Source: Fimbriimonadaceae bacterium
GTDB lineage: Bacteria > Armatimonadota > Fimbriimonadia > Fimbriimonadales > Fimbriimonadaceae
Assembly (NCBI GenBank): GCA_019454125.1
Contig: CP075365.1
Coordinates: 552,218-616,217 of the forward strand
Length of the DNA: 64,000 nucleotides
Reading direction: 5' to 3'
Shown here piece after piece: positions 12,737-21,000 of this stretch. The stretch's first letter is position 1, and each line of letters begins with the position of its first letter. A program made the position numbers and the translations under genes. The notes under the pieces were generated by a model. It was given only the letters and a program-made list of their open reading frames with translations. It was not told where the DNA came from and ran no database searches.

Positions 12737-13469
12737 AGCAATCCCTTAGTTGAGTCATGTTGATGCCGCGGTCCTTCATCAGCCGCACTCCTTCGTGCAC
12801 CTTGTCCGCCGGGACGACCTGGGGAAGCCCTTTGGCGAGGTTGCGTTCGATGTCGGTCAGCTGGTCGCCGGCGGCGAGCTTGCGATAGAGCTGGAAGACC
12901 TGCTCCCGGGGCGACGCGCCCTCGGCGAGGGTGGCGTCCGCATAGAGGTACTTCTGCGGTTCCTGGTGGCACTCCAAGCACCAGGCCATGCGGAACGCCT
13001 GGCCCTTCCAGGTGATCGGCATGTCGTTCACGGCCCCGTGGCAGTTGTTGCAGCTCACGCCCCGGTTGATGTGGATGGAGTGGTTGAAGTAGACGAAGTC
13101 CGGGACCGCGTTCACCTTGTTCCACTGGATCGCGGTGCCCGTCTCGTAGCTCTTGCGCACCGCTTCCAAGTTCGGGCTGTTCGTCCAGATCTGGCTGTGG
13201 CACGTCATGCACACGTCGGTCGACGGGACTCCCGCGTTCGGCGAGTCTTCGACGCTGAGGTGGCAAAAGCGGCAGTCGATGCCGAGCTCGTAGGCGTGGT
13301 GCTTGTGGCTGAAGGGGGCGGGCTGGTCCAAGGGGACGGTCACGCCCGTGTTCGCGGGGGAGTTCGTGATCCCCGACCCCGTGAACATCAGCAAAAAGGG
13401 AAGCGCCGCCCCTCCGAAGAGGCTCGCCGTCGCGATCGTATTGGTCGCCGGTCCGAATATCTGTGCCAT
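12720..13469 (-). CDS. actA: Alternative complex III subunit ActA, pentaheme cytochrome c
   Basis: 249 aa with an N-terminal membrane anchor (residues ~12-33) and five CxxCH motifs: CRFCH (66-70), CMTCH (87-91), CNNCH, CLECH and the terminal CYVCH (244-248). Five hemes is the ActA count. Extra His residues (SHKHH, HSIHI) can serve as distal ligands. It is the periplasmic electron exit of ACIII. It is the first act gene and lies 17 bases after the heme A synthase fusion gene, so supply of heme A and assembly of the chain are co-expressed. Confidence 0.95.
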   Translation of the reverse strand: MAQIFGPATNTIATASLFGGAALPFLLMFTGSGITNSPANTGVTVPLDQPAPFSHKHHAYELGIDCRFCHLSVEDSPNAGVPSTDVCMTCHSQIWTNSPNLEAVRKSYETGTAIQWNKVNAVPDFVYFNHSIHINRGVSCNNCHGAVNDMPITWKGQAFRMAWCLECHQEPQKYLYADATLAEGASPREQVFQLYRKLAAGDQLTDIERNLAKGLPQVVPADKVHEGVRLMKDRGINMTQLRDCYVCHH

Positions 13470-13486
13470 AGGTTAGTCCCCCCGCC

Positions 13487-15415
13487 TCAGGCGGGCCACC
13501 TCGCCGCTTGGTCGACGGCGACGACGATAAAGAAGAGGGCGAGGTACGCCATGCTGAATTTGAACAAGGCCCGCGCGTGGGGCCGGTCGGTGTGCAGGAA
13601 GAGCCGAAGGCTTTGGGCGAGCAACCCCAGGTTGAGCAAGACAGAACCGGCCAGGTAGGTCAGCCCTGCCTGGCCCTGGACGAACGGCACGACGCACACC
13701 AGCGAGGTTAGCACGGCATAGATGCCGATTTGTTCGGCCGTGACCCGCTCGCCCTTCACAACGGGCAGCATTGGGACCCCAGCCCGGGCGTAATCGTCCT
13801 TCAGGAGCAGGGCCAGCGCCCAAAAGTGCACCGGCGTCCACGTGAAGATCACCGCGAAGAGCGTCCAAGCGAGCGGAGAGAGCGCGCCCGAGACTGCCGC
13901 GTAGCCGACCAGCGGGGGGAACGCGCCGGCCGCGCCCCCGATCACGATGTTGTGCCAAGTCCGGCGCTTGAGCCAAAGCGTGTAGACGAAGACGTAGCAA
14001 AGGAGGCCGCACAAGGCGAGGGCCGCGGAGAGCAGGTTCGCCCCCGACCAGAGCACCGCGAACGCCACCGTCATCGTGACCCAGGCGAAGGCCTGTGCCT
14101 GGCGCTTGCCGATGCGGTGGGTGACGGTCGGCCGCTTCGCCGTCCGCTCCATGGCGAGGTCGAGGTCTTCCTCGACGGACATGTTGAAGGCGTTCGCGGC
14201 CCCTGCCATCAGGTAGCCGCCGATCGAGACCGCCAGGATGAGCCAGCCGCCGGGCCAGCCACGCGCGGCGACGATCATCGCGGCGACGGTCGTAAAGAGC
14301 AGAAGGCTCACGACGCGCGGCTTCGTCAACGCGACATAGTCTTTCGCCAGGGCCATGTAGCCCCCTCCGCCCGCCGCGACGGCAGGGGCCTCGGCGCGAA
14401 GGCTGCTGGCCTCGCCCACCTGCGCCGCAGGCACGAGCGCGTGGGCGGCGAGCATCGTCAAAGTGAGCCAGTTCCCGATCGCCAGGGCCAAGTGGGCCAG
14501 CTGCATCCCGACCGGAGCGCTCATCAAGAGGTTGGCCAGCCCGAAGACGAACTGGAAGAGGAAAAGGCCGACCGTCGCCCTCGCCCAGAACCGCACCTCG
14601 GGCCGCGGGCGCTGCTCCACGACAAGGCCGCACGCCCAAACAATGAGCAGGCCCACCGAGGTGGCGATCAGCGGGTGGACGACGCCGCCCCGCAGCAGCG
14701 GGTGGGCGCCTTCGCCAACGTGCAGCATCAGGCGCTGCACGAGCGTGCTCGCCCCTTTCAATTCGTGCTCGAAGGCGGTTCGGCCCATGGCGGAGATCGC
14801 CCCCGTCATGCCCAGCGCGACCATCCCGCCCGCGGCCCAGCGCAAGGCGCCTGCGACCTGGCCCTGCCCCTTCCAAGCCCACTTCTGCCCGCCCGCGCTC
14901 CAATAGGCGCAGAGCGCGAGGGCAGCGAACAGCACGAGGTTGTTCACGAGGTGCAGCGGCATCGTCACCGCGCGCCCCGCCGAGGCGTCGTTCGTCACCC
15001 AGCGGAAGAGCACGAGCAGTGCGCCGATCAGCGCCGAGACGAACGAGGTGCCCAAAGCGACGCCCGCCGCCTTCCAAACGTGGCCATCGGAGCGGAACGC
15101 CCGGTAAGCCCAGACCGTCAGTCCGGCCAGGCCGAGGATAAGCAGGCCGCTCGAGACGCGGTGGGTGAACTCGACCGCCATCTTCGCTGTCGGCGCCAAC
15201 GGCAAAACCTGCCCGTCGCAAAGCGGCCAGCTCGCGCCGCACCCGTCGCCGGAAAGCGAGGCCCGCACGAACGCGCCGAAGACGGCCACGGCGGCCGAAT
15301 AGGCGAGAAGGATCCAAGCGGCGAGCGTGAACGGACGGCTAGACGCGCGTGAAGAAGGCGCAGTATCGGACGGGGGAGTCACCGCCACCCCTCTGTGGCC
15401 GCCGTCGCTAGTCAT
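13487..15415 (-). CDS. ctaAB: Fused heme A synthase (CtaA) and protoheme IX farnesyltransferase (CtaB)
   Basis: 642 aa from the ATG at 15415; alternatives are ATGs at 15424 and 15481. Residues ~30-320 match CtaA: eight helices with VEFTHRVSSG, HLVNNLV, LHVGEGAHPLL and LAHLALAIGNW supplying the heme His ligands, plus the external GDGCGASWPLCDG cysteine pair. Residues ~345-640 match CtaB/COX10: LTKPRVVSLLLFTT, NAFN...EEDLDLAMERTAKRP (prenyl-diphosphate/Mg binding), NIVIGGAAGAFPPLVG and KDDYARAGVPMLPVV. CtaB makes heme O and CtaA converts it to heme A for the oxidase. The order on the protein is reversed relative to the reaction order. A canonical promoter upstream supports the downstream start. 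Confidence 0.93.
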   Translation of the reverse strand: MTSDGGHRGVAVTPPSDTAPSSRASSRPFTLAAWILLAYSAAVAVFGAFVRASLSGDGCGASWPLCDGQVLPLAPTAKMAVEFTHRVSSGLLILGLAGLTVWAYRAFRSDGHVWKAAGVALGTSFVSALIGALLVLFRWVTNDASAGRAVTMPLHLVNNLVLFAALALCAYWSAGGQKWAWKGQGQVAGALRWAAGGMVALGMTGAISAMGRTAFEHELKGASTLVQRLMLHVGEGAHPLLRGGVVHPLIATSVGLLIVWACGLVVEQRPRPEVRFWARATVGLFLFQFVFGLANLLMSAPVGMQLAHLALAIGNWLTLTMLAAHALVPAAQVGEASSLRAEAPAVAAGGGGYMALAKDYVALTKPRVVSLLLFTTVAAMIVAARGWPGGWLILAVSIGGYLMAGAANAFNMSVEEDLDLAMERTAKRPTVTHRIGKRQAQAFAWVTMTVAFAVLWSGANLLSAALALCGLLCYVFVYTLWLKRRTWHNIVIGGAAGAFPPLVGYAAVSGALSPLAWTLFAVIFTWTPVHFWALALLLKDDYARAGVPMLPVVKGERVTAEQIGIYAVLTSLVCVVPFVQGQAGLTYLAGSVLLNLGLLAQSLRLFLHTDRPHARALFKFSMAYLALFFIVVAVDQAARWPA

Positions 15416-15425
15416 CGGACGCATC

Positions 15426-15456
15426 AGAATAGCCGGATGGTCCGCGCCAATGTCAA
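15426..15456 (-). promoter_or_regulatory. Promoter of the ctaAB-act-cox operon
   Basis: Reading the minus strand, TTGACA (15456-15451) is followed after 19 bases by TATTCT (15431-15426). Transcription would begin near 15419-15420, only a few bases before the ATG at 15415, so the mRNA would be leaderless or nearly so. This is what decides the start choice for the fusion gene; no Shine-Dalgarno sequence precedes that ATG. The match to a sigma-70-type consensus is seen directly, but the 19-base spacer is long and activity is inferred. Confidence 0.5.
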
Positions 15457-15734
15457 CTCTACAAGGCCCCGGCAGCGACAAACAGTAGGAAAGTCCTCAT
15501 TCCTTATACGCTTTGTTATGCCACAGAAGAGAAACGAAAATGAGTAAAGATCGGCGCCACGTCGTGCCCAGAACAGCCTGGTTTTCGTGCTGATTGTCCT
15601 TTCAGTAATGAATGAAACTTCCCTCTTTCGCGCACGGCCGACCAAGGCCAGGGCCCGGAAAGATCGAGTTTGAAACTTAGTGGTTTCCGAGTTCCGGGCA
15701 TAGGTCGGACGGCAGTGTTGGTAGACTTTACCGC
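15457..15734. other. Intergenic region between divergent transcription units
   Basis: About 280 bases between the oxidase operon promoter and the glycosyltransferase gene. Base composition is less GC-rich than the flanks. Small open frames here have no protein-like features. I see no RNA gene, repeat or strong palindrome. It probably holds the rightward promoter for the glycosyltransferase pair, but no convincing hexamers are visible. Confidence 0.5.
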
Positions 15735-16472
15735 TTGGCCCCCGTCGAACTGAGCGTGGTGATACCGGCCTATAACGAGGAAGCCCGGATCAGCCCGACC
15801 CTTGCGCGCACGTACGAGTACCTGCAGGGTCTGGACGTGCCGTTCGAGGTCATCGTCGTGAGCGACGGGAGCACCGACGGCACCGCGGCCGCAGTGGAGG
15901 AGTTCGCGCGCGACCATGCGGAAGTCCGCCTCCATGCCTACCTGCCCAACCGGGGGAAGGGGTTCGCCGTGCGCTCGGGGATCCTGCTTTCGGAGGGGGC
16001 CCTGATCCTCTTCACCGACGCCGACCTCGCCACCCCGATCGAGGAGTACGAGAAGCTGCACGCGGAGATCGGCGGCGCGGACATCGCCATCGGTAGCCGC
16101 CCCCTGCGCGAGAGCAACCTGGAGATCCGCCAACCTTGGTACAGGGAAATGCTCGGACGCGCGTTCAACGTCGCCGTCCAGCTCTTGGCCGTGAAGGGGA
16201 TCAAGGACACCCAGTGCGGGTTCAAGCTCTTCCGCCGGGACGTGGCCCGGGACGTCTTCTCCCGTTGCGAGATCGATGGGTTCGGGTTCGACTTCGAAGC
16301 CCTCGTGATCGCCCACGACCTCGGGTACCGGATCGCCGAGGTGCCGATCCGCTGGCGGCACCAAGAAGGGTCGAAGGTCGTCCTCATGCGGGACGGCCCC
16401 AAGATGCTGGGCGAGCTCGTCCGGCTCCGCATGGCCGGGAAAAAAAGACGGTTGGCGCTGCGTGCAGAGTGA
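15735..16472 (+). CDS. Family 2 glycosyltransferase, dolichyl/polyprenyl-phosphate sugar synthase type
   Basis: 245 aa from a TTG start. It begins directly with the GT2 fold: LSVVIPAYNEEARI, VSDGSTDGT, NRGKGFAVRSGILLS and the DxD motif FTDADLATP. QCGFKLFRR and FGFDFEAL follow, which is the ALG5/DPG-synthase subgroup pattern. Such enzymes transfer glucose or mannose from a nucleotide sugar to a polyprenyl phosphate on the cytoplasmic face. No C-terminal membrane helices are present. The stop lies inside the next gene (11-base overlap), so the two are translationally coupled and probably act in one glycan pathway. The sugar is unknown. Confidence 0.88.
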   Translation: MAPVELSVVIPAYNEEARISPTLARTYEYLQGLDVPFEVIVVSDGSTDGTAAAVEEFARDHAEVRLHAYLPNRGKGFAVRSGILLSEGALILFTDADLATPIEEYEKLHAEIGGADIAIGSRPLRESNLEIRQPWYREMLGRAFNVAVQLLAVKGIKDTQCGFKLFRRDVARDVFSRCEIDGFGFDFEALVIAHDLGYRIAEVPIRWRHQEGSKVVLMRDGPKMLGELVRLRMAGKKRRLALRAE

Positions 16473-17196
16473 GGAGTACGACAAGCTCTTCCGGTTAGAG
16501 GAAGGCTATTGGTGGTTCGTCGGGCGCCGCCGCCTTGCCCGCCGCCTCTTGCACGCCGCGAACCCACGGCCCGACCGGGTGCTCGACCTCGGTTGCGGGA
16601 CGGGGGCTGGCTTGGCCGAGCTTTCCGAAAGCGTCGTCTCGGTCGGGCTGGACCCCTGGCCACCGGCCCTGGGCTACTGCCGACGGCGCGGGCTCTCCCG
16701 CCTCGTGCGCGGCGACGGTTCCGCCCTGCCCTTCGCCTCCGGCTCCTTCGACGGGGTCGTCGCCCTGGACGTCTACGAGCACATTCGCGACGACCGGGCC
16801 GCCCTTGCCGAGACGTGGCGTGTCTTGCGCCCCGGCGGGGTCGTCGTCCTGTCCGTGCCGGCCTTCCGGTTCCTGTGGGGGCCGCACGACGTCGCCCTGC
16901 ACCACTTTCGCCGGTACCGCGCGTCCGAGGTGCGGGCGCGGCTGGAGGGCGCGGGCTTCCAGGTGGAACGCCTCTCCTATGCCGTCTTCTTCCTCTTTCC
17001 GTTGGTGCTGGCGTCCCGCGTCCTCGAACGGTTCCGCCCCGGCCCTCCGCGGGCCTCGCTCCCGCCCGTCCCGAAGGCGCTGAACCGCGTGCTCGCCCGA
17101 CACTTAGAGTACGAGGCCAGGCTGACGGTGGAGAAGGGATTGCGCCTGCCCTGGGGCAGCAGCGTCGTCGCGGTGGGACGAAAACCCTCGGCCTGA
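16462..17196 (+). CDS. SAM-dependent methyltransferase (class I, Methyltransf_11/23 type)
   Basis: 244 aa from a GTG start overlapping the glycosyltransferase. The SAM site is VLDLGCGTGAGLAEL near residue 36, followed by the acidic GLDPW strand end, RGDGSALPFASGSFDGVVALDVYEHI (motif II/post-II) and LRPGGVVVLSVPAFRFLWGPHDVALHHFRRYR. The last segment, with HDxxxxHxRRY, is common in methyltransferases paired with ALG5-like glycosyltransferases. A hydrophobic stretch (YAVFFLFPLVLASRVL) suggests membrane association. The likely substrate is a lipid-linked glycan or polyprenol; this is inferred from the partner gene. Confidence 0.85.
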   Translation: MQSEEYDKLFRLEEGYWWFVGRRRLARRLLHAANPRPDRVLDLGCGTGAGLAELSESVVSVGLDPWPPALGYCRRRGLSRLVRGDGSALPFASGSFDGVVALDVYEHIRDDRAALAETWRVLRPGGVVVLSVPAFRFLWGPHDVALHHFRRYRASEVRARLEGAGFQVERLSYAVFFLFPLVLASRVLERFRPGPPRASLPPVPKALNRVLARHLEYEARLTVEKGLRLPWGSSVVAVGRKPSA

Positions 17197-17226
17197 ACCC
17201 CCGCCGGGCGTTCTAGACCAATAAGG

Positions 17227-17421
17227 ATGCAAGACCCCAACAACCCCAGTCCCGCCCGCCCGGAACCCAATCCGGACCCCACCGCTCCCGGCGCCCCGAC
17301 CCCGCAGCCCCATCCGGGGCCGCCCCATGAGCCGCCGCCGAGCGTCCCGGAGATTCCGGCGGAACCAAACCCCCAGCCTAAACCGGATCCGAACCCGGAC
17401 CCCACGAGGCCGGGCGGCTAG
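17227..17421 (+). CDS. Proline-rich mini-protein
   Basis: 64 aa, about 40% Pro with Asn, Asp and Glu, built from irregular PNPDP/PxPxP units and lacking hydrophobic segments. An AAGG lies 5 bases before the ATG. It follows the methyltransferase by 30 bases and overlaps the convergent acetyltransferase gene by 4 bases. Low-complexity, acidic, Pro-rich peptides of this kind are often disordered spacers. It may be a real small protein or a compositional accident in GC-rich DNA; I cannot name a function. Confidence 0.35.
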   Translation: MQDPNNPSPARPEPNPDPTAPGAPTPQPHPGPPHEPPPSVPEIPAEPNPQPKPDPNPDPTRPGG

Positions 17422-18035
17422 CGGCGCTTCCGGTAAAGGAGCGTCTCGACCCCGTAGTACTTCTGCGTGGTGCCGAGGCACTCCATGCCGAGCCGTTCCA
17501 TCACGCGGACGGAGCGCTCGTTGTCCAGTTTCGTCACGGCATAGACCTCGGCCAGGGCGGGCTGGGTCGCGAAGGCGTGCTCCAGCAGGGCTTGGGAGGC
17601 CTCCGTTGCGAACCCCTGGCCCCAGAACTCCTGGGCGAAGTGCCAACCGATCTCGTAGTCGCCCGTGCCGTTATCCTCCCCGTCCGGCAGTTCGCGGAAG
17701 ATGACCGCGCCGATCACTCTGCCGTCCGAGAGCCGTTCGACGGCCAGGTAGCAGCTCCCGTCCCGGAGCCCCGCGTTCACAGCCGATCGCGCCTCCAGCA
17801 CCTCCCGTTGTTCCTCGCGCGAGCCGATCACCCGGCGCCCGTCGCCGAGCCATCGCATCACCTCGGGGTCTGAATAGATCGCGAAGGCTGCTTCCACGTC
17901 CTCTCTCTCGCGGGGACGCCACTCTCGCAGTCGCAGACGGCTCGTCTCGGGCCAGGCCACCGCCGCAATGTACCGCGTGCTCGGAGCCTTGCGGAATTGC
18001 CGGGTTTCCAGCCTTGAACTGCGATAGGGCGGCAT
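17418..18035 (-). CDS. GNAT N-acetyltransferase, RimJ/RimL type
   Basis: 205 aa. The core from about residue 30 reads TSRLRLREWRPREREDVEAAFAIYSDPEVMRWLGDG, the typical RimL opening. NDNGTGDYEIGWHFAQEFWGQGFATEASQALLEHAF gives the acetyl-CoA binding strand and Q/RxxGxG/A-like loop, and TKLDNERSVRVMERLGMECLG the last helix. The family acetylates N-termini, amino sugars or small amines. About 28 residues before the domain may be an over-long start; no clear ribosome site decides it. Transcribed divergently from the beta-propeller gene. Substrate unknown. Confidence 0.85.
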   Translation of the reverse strand: MPPYRSSRLETRQFRKAPSTRYIAAVAWPETSRLRLREWRPREREDVEAAFAIYSDPEVMRWLGDGRRVIGSREEQREVLEARSAVNAGLRDGSCYLAVERLSDGRVIGAVIFRELPDGEDNGTGDYEIGWHFAQEFWGQGFATEASQALLEHAFATQPALAEVYAVTKLDNERSVRVMERLGMECLGTTQKYYGVETLLYRKRR

Positions 18036-18079
18036 TCTTGCGTCAGACTGGGACTGAGCGCCTGCGCTCGAGCTTGGTT

Positions 18080-20815
18080 ATGCGCTTACTCCCCCTCCTC
18101 GCTTTGGTCTTCTCGACGACCTTCGCCTTTGGTGACTGGCACCACGCGGTCGCCCACACCCTCGCCACCGACCGGCAGCCGACCCTCAGCAAGGAGCGGA
18201 GCGCCGTCTTGGCCGTCGCCCAGAGGAGCATCGCCCGCCTGAGCGAAGGGGGGACGGTGCCGGAGAACGCCCTCGCCAGGGCCCTGGAACAGAAGCAGGC
18301 CCTCATGGAGGCGCAAGGGAACACCATCGCGCTCAGCCCCGCAACCTGGGCCTACTTCGGCCCCGGCAACATCGGCGGCCGCATCCGTGCGATCATCGTC
18401 CACCCGACGAACACCAACGTCATGTGGCTGGGTTCGGTCGGAGGCGGCATCTGGAAGACCACGAACTCGGGCGGCACCTGGCGGGCCATCGACGACTTCC
18501 TTCCCGCGCTCGGCATCGGGTGCATGGCGATCGACCCGCTGAACCCGGACGTCCTCTACGCGGGCACCGGCGAAGGGTTCTTTGAAACGGAAGACGGCTC
18601 CTCGAACACGGCCGCGCTCCGCGGCGCCGGGATCTATAAGAGCGTGGACGCAGGCGAGACTTGGCAACAGCTCACCTCCACCATCGGCCCGGACTTTTAC
18701 AACGTCACCCGCCTCGCCGTCGACCCCGCGCAGACGAGCGTCATCGTCGCCGCCACAACGAGCGGCATCTATCGGTCCACCGATGCGGGCTCGACCTGGT
18801 CGAAGAGGCTCGACGGACACGTCTACGACGTCAAGGCGAACCCGAACAACCGGGACGAAATGGTCGCGGGCGTGCACGACAGCCCGGGGGTGTTCTGGTC
18901 GAACGACGGCGGCGCCACCTGGACGGCGGCCACCGGCATCAGCGGCTTCCACCGGTGCGAAGTCGCCTGGTCGAAGAGCTCTCCCGGCACGGTCTATGCC
19001 GGTGCCAGCACGACCGGGGAGCGGATCCTGGTCTATCGCTCCACCAATTCCGGCCGGACCTGGACGCGCCAAACCTCGGGCAACGGCATCAGCACCTATG
19101 AAGCCTACAACTCCGTGATCTGGGTCGACCCCACCAACGCCAACAACCTCGTGGTCGGGGGCGTCTATGTCTACCGCAGCACGAACGCGGGCGTCACCCT
19201 CACCCAGGCGTTCAACAACATGCACCCGGACTTCCACGTCCTCACCCAAGACCCGAACTTCGACGGGGTCAACAACCGCCGCCTCTACTTCGGCCACGAC
19301 GGCGGCATCTCCGTCGCCACCAACTACGCGGGCACGGCTTACACCGACCTCAACAACAACCTCGGCATCACCCAGTTCTATGGCGTGGCCGTCAACGACG
19401 CCTCCGGCGTCATCGTCGCCGGCGCCCAGGACAACGGCACCCAACGCTACACCGGCAACATCAATGGTTGGAGCGACAGGATCGGCGGAGACGGCATCTT
19501 TTGCGCCAGCGACCCGACCGACCCGAACACGTTCTACGGCGGCTACTACTACAACCGCATCTTCCGCTCCAGCAACGCTGGTTCCAGCTTCAGCGACATC
19601 AGTTCCGGCATTACCGACCGTGACGCGGCGACGAACTCGAACTTCATCGCCTATTTCACGCTCGACCCGAACAACCCGAACCGGATGCTGGCCTGCGGCC
19701 GCAGCCTCTGGCGTTCGAACAGCGTCAAAGGCACCCCGAACTGGGCCGCCATCAAGGCGCCGATCGCGGCAGGCCCCGAACCCGTCTTCAGGGACAGGGC
19801 CAACGCCCACATGAACCCGAACCCGCCTTATCTCATCTCCACCTGCACCATCGCCAAGGGCAATTCGGACGTGGTCTGGGTCGGGCACAACAACGGCCAG
19901 CTCTACAAGACCACCAACGGCACCCAGACTAGCCCGACTTGGACGCGGATGGACACGAACGGCACTCTGCCCGGCCGCTGGGTCGGCCGCATCGTCATCG
20001 ACCCCAACGACGTGAACCGCGTCTATGTCGCCTACATGGGCTGGGAGGCCGACAACGTGTGGAAGACCCTCGACGGGGGCCAGACCTGGACTCCCGCGGT
20101 GGGGACCGGCGCCCGCCGCCTGCCGTCCGCGCCGGTCTCGGCCTTCGCGGTCGACCCGTTGCGGGCTGGACGCCTCTTCGCCGGCACCGACATCGGCGTC
20201 TTCACGAGCTGGGACGACGGCCAGACCTGGTCGGTCTCGACCCAAGGGCCGGGCACCGTCGCGATCGACGAACTTGTCTGGCGAAACAGCACCACCCTGA
20301 TGGCCGCCACCCACGGGCGCGGCATCTGGCAGGCCGTCGTGACCCCCTCGGTCACCCAGGCGACGCCGGCAAGCTTCAACTTGGTCCGCGGCTTCCTGCT
20401 CGGCGGGGGCCTGGCCGAGCTCGGCGCGAGCGACGACACCTATCTGACCGTCCGCAGAGGGATCGTGGTCAACCAGAACGAGTCGCCGATCAACGTCGAG
20501 TTCGCCGCGACCGCGCCGCAGACCGTGGCCCAGTCGATCGAAGTGACGGTGGAGGCAGCGGTCTCGACCAACGGCCTCCGCCAGACCATCCAGGCGTTCG
20601 ACTTCGACGCCAGCGCGTGGGTGGACGTCGATTCGCGCAACGCCTCGACCACCGACCTCGTGACCACGGTTCAGCTGCCGGGTTCGGTCTCCCGCTTCAT
20701 CGGGCCGAACGACCGCGCGGTCAGGCTCAGGGTGGCCTTCAAGCAGAACGGCCCCGTCGCGCAGGCGAACTGGCAGGCCCGGTTCGACCTCGTGCGCTGG
20801 GCCGTCAGCGAATAG
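18080..20815 (+). CDS. Secreted BNR/sortilin-like beta-propeller protein
   Basis: 911 aa from the ATG at 18080, chosen because it begins a clean signal peptide (MRLLPLLALVFSTTFAFG). The body has many BNR/Asp-box repeats of the form SxDxGxTW: TTNSGGTW, SVDAGETW, STDAGSTW, NDGGATW, STNSGRTW, TLDGGQTW, WDDGQTW. These predict one or two six- to ten-bladed propellers of the Vps10/glycosyl-hydrolase-33 superfamily. No sialidase catalytic Arg triad can be assigned by eye. The C-terminal ~150 residues form a separate beta-rich domain. Such proteins are exported and often bind or cut surface polymers; the role here is unknown. Confidence 0.85.
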   Translation: MRLLPLLALVFSTTFAFGDWHHAVAHTLATDRQPTLSKERSAVLAVAQRSIARLSEGGTVPENALARALEQKQALMEAQGNTIALSPATWAYFGPGNIGGRIRAIIVHPTNTNVMWLGSVGGGIWKTTNSGGTWRAIDDFLPALGIGCMAIDPLNPDVLYAGTGEGFFETEDGSSNTAALRGAGIYKSVDAGETWQQLTSTIGPDFYNVTRLAVDPAQTSVIVAATTSGIYRSTDAGSTWSKRLDGHVYDVKANPNNRDEMVAGVHDSPGVFWSNDGGATWTAATGISGFHRCEVAWSKSSPGTVYAGASTTGERILVYRSTNSGRTWTRQTSGNGISTYEAYNSVIWVDPTNANNLVVGGVYVYRSTNAGVTLTQAFNNMHPDFHVLTQDPNFDGVNNRRLYFGHDGGISVATNYAGTAYTDLNNNLGITQFYGVAVNDASGVIVAGAQDNGTQRYTGNINGWSDRIGGDGIFCASDPTDPNTFYGGYYYNRIFRSSNAGSSFSDISSGITDRDAATNSNFIAYFTLDPNNPNRMLACGRSLWRSNSVKGTPNWAAIKAPIAAGPEPVFRDRANAHMNPNPPYLISTCTIAKGNSDVVWVGHNNGQLYKTTNGTQTSPTWTRMDTNGTLPGRWVGRIVIDPNDVNRVYVAYMGWEADNVWKTLDGGQTWTPAVGTGARRLPSAPVSAFAVDPLRAGRLFAGTDIGVFTSWDDGQTWSVSTQGPGTVAIDELVWRNSTTLMAATHGRGIWQAVVTPSVTQATPASFNLVRGFLLGGGLAELGASDDTYLTVRRGIVVNQNESPINVEFAATAPQTVAQSIEVTVEAAVSTNGLRQTIQAFDFDASAWVDVDSRNASTTDLVTTVQLPGSVSRFIGPNDRAVRLRVAFKQNGPVAQANWQARFDLVRWAVSE

Positions 20816-20840
20816 CTCACTGCCCTGGTGACGAGGGCGT

Positions 20841-20884
20841 TGGCACGGCTGTGGCACGGCTGTGGCACGGCTACGGCACGGGTG
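20841..20884 (+). repeat. Four tandem copies of an 11-bp repeat
   Basis: The unit TGGCACGGCTG occurs twice exactly (20841-20862), then as TGGCACGGCTA and CGGCACGGGTG. An inverted copy, CAGCCGTGCC, lies at 20939-20948, so transcripts could fold the array back on itself. It sits 25 bases after the beta-propeller stop and ~115 bases before mqnA. No coding sense is apparent. Confidence 0.75.
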
Positions 20885-20890
20885 GAGCCC

Positions 20891-20911
20891 TGCCAAGCCC
20901 GGCCCTTGGCA
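20891..20911 (+). terminator. Possible hairpin terminator downstream of the beta-propeller gene
   Basis: TGCCAAG (20891-20897) and CTTGGCA (20905-20911) form a 7-bp stem around a GC-rich loop. No T-tract follows, so a factor-independent terminator is not certain; it may work together with the neighbouring repeats. Confidence 0.35.
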
Positions 20912-21000
20912 GGGGCCGGGCGGGCGAAGGGTGCCCACCAGCCGTGCCCTCGCATAGGGCTGGCGGTGCCTTGCCCGTCCCTCTCTCGTATGTAACGGAC

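Noticed and set aside
15424-15645. Small minus-strand frame upstream of the respiratory operon
   Set aside because: It would span the TTGACA/TATTCT promoter and has no protein-like features.
18086-20938. 950-codon frame antisense to the beta-propeller gene
   Set aside because: The composition is Arg/Gly/Asp/Val-biased with no domain features; the plus strand has a signal peptide and Asp-box repeats.
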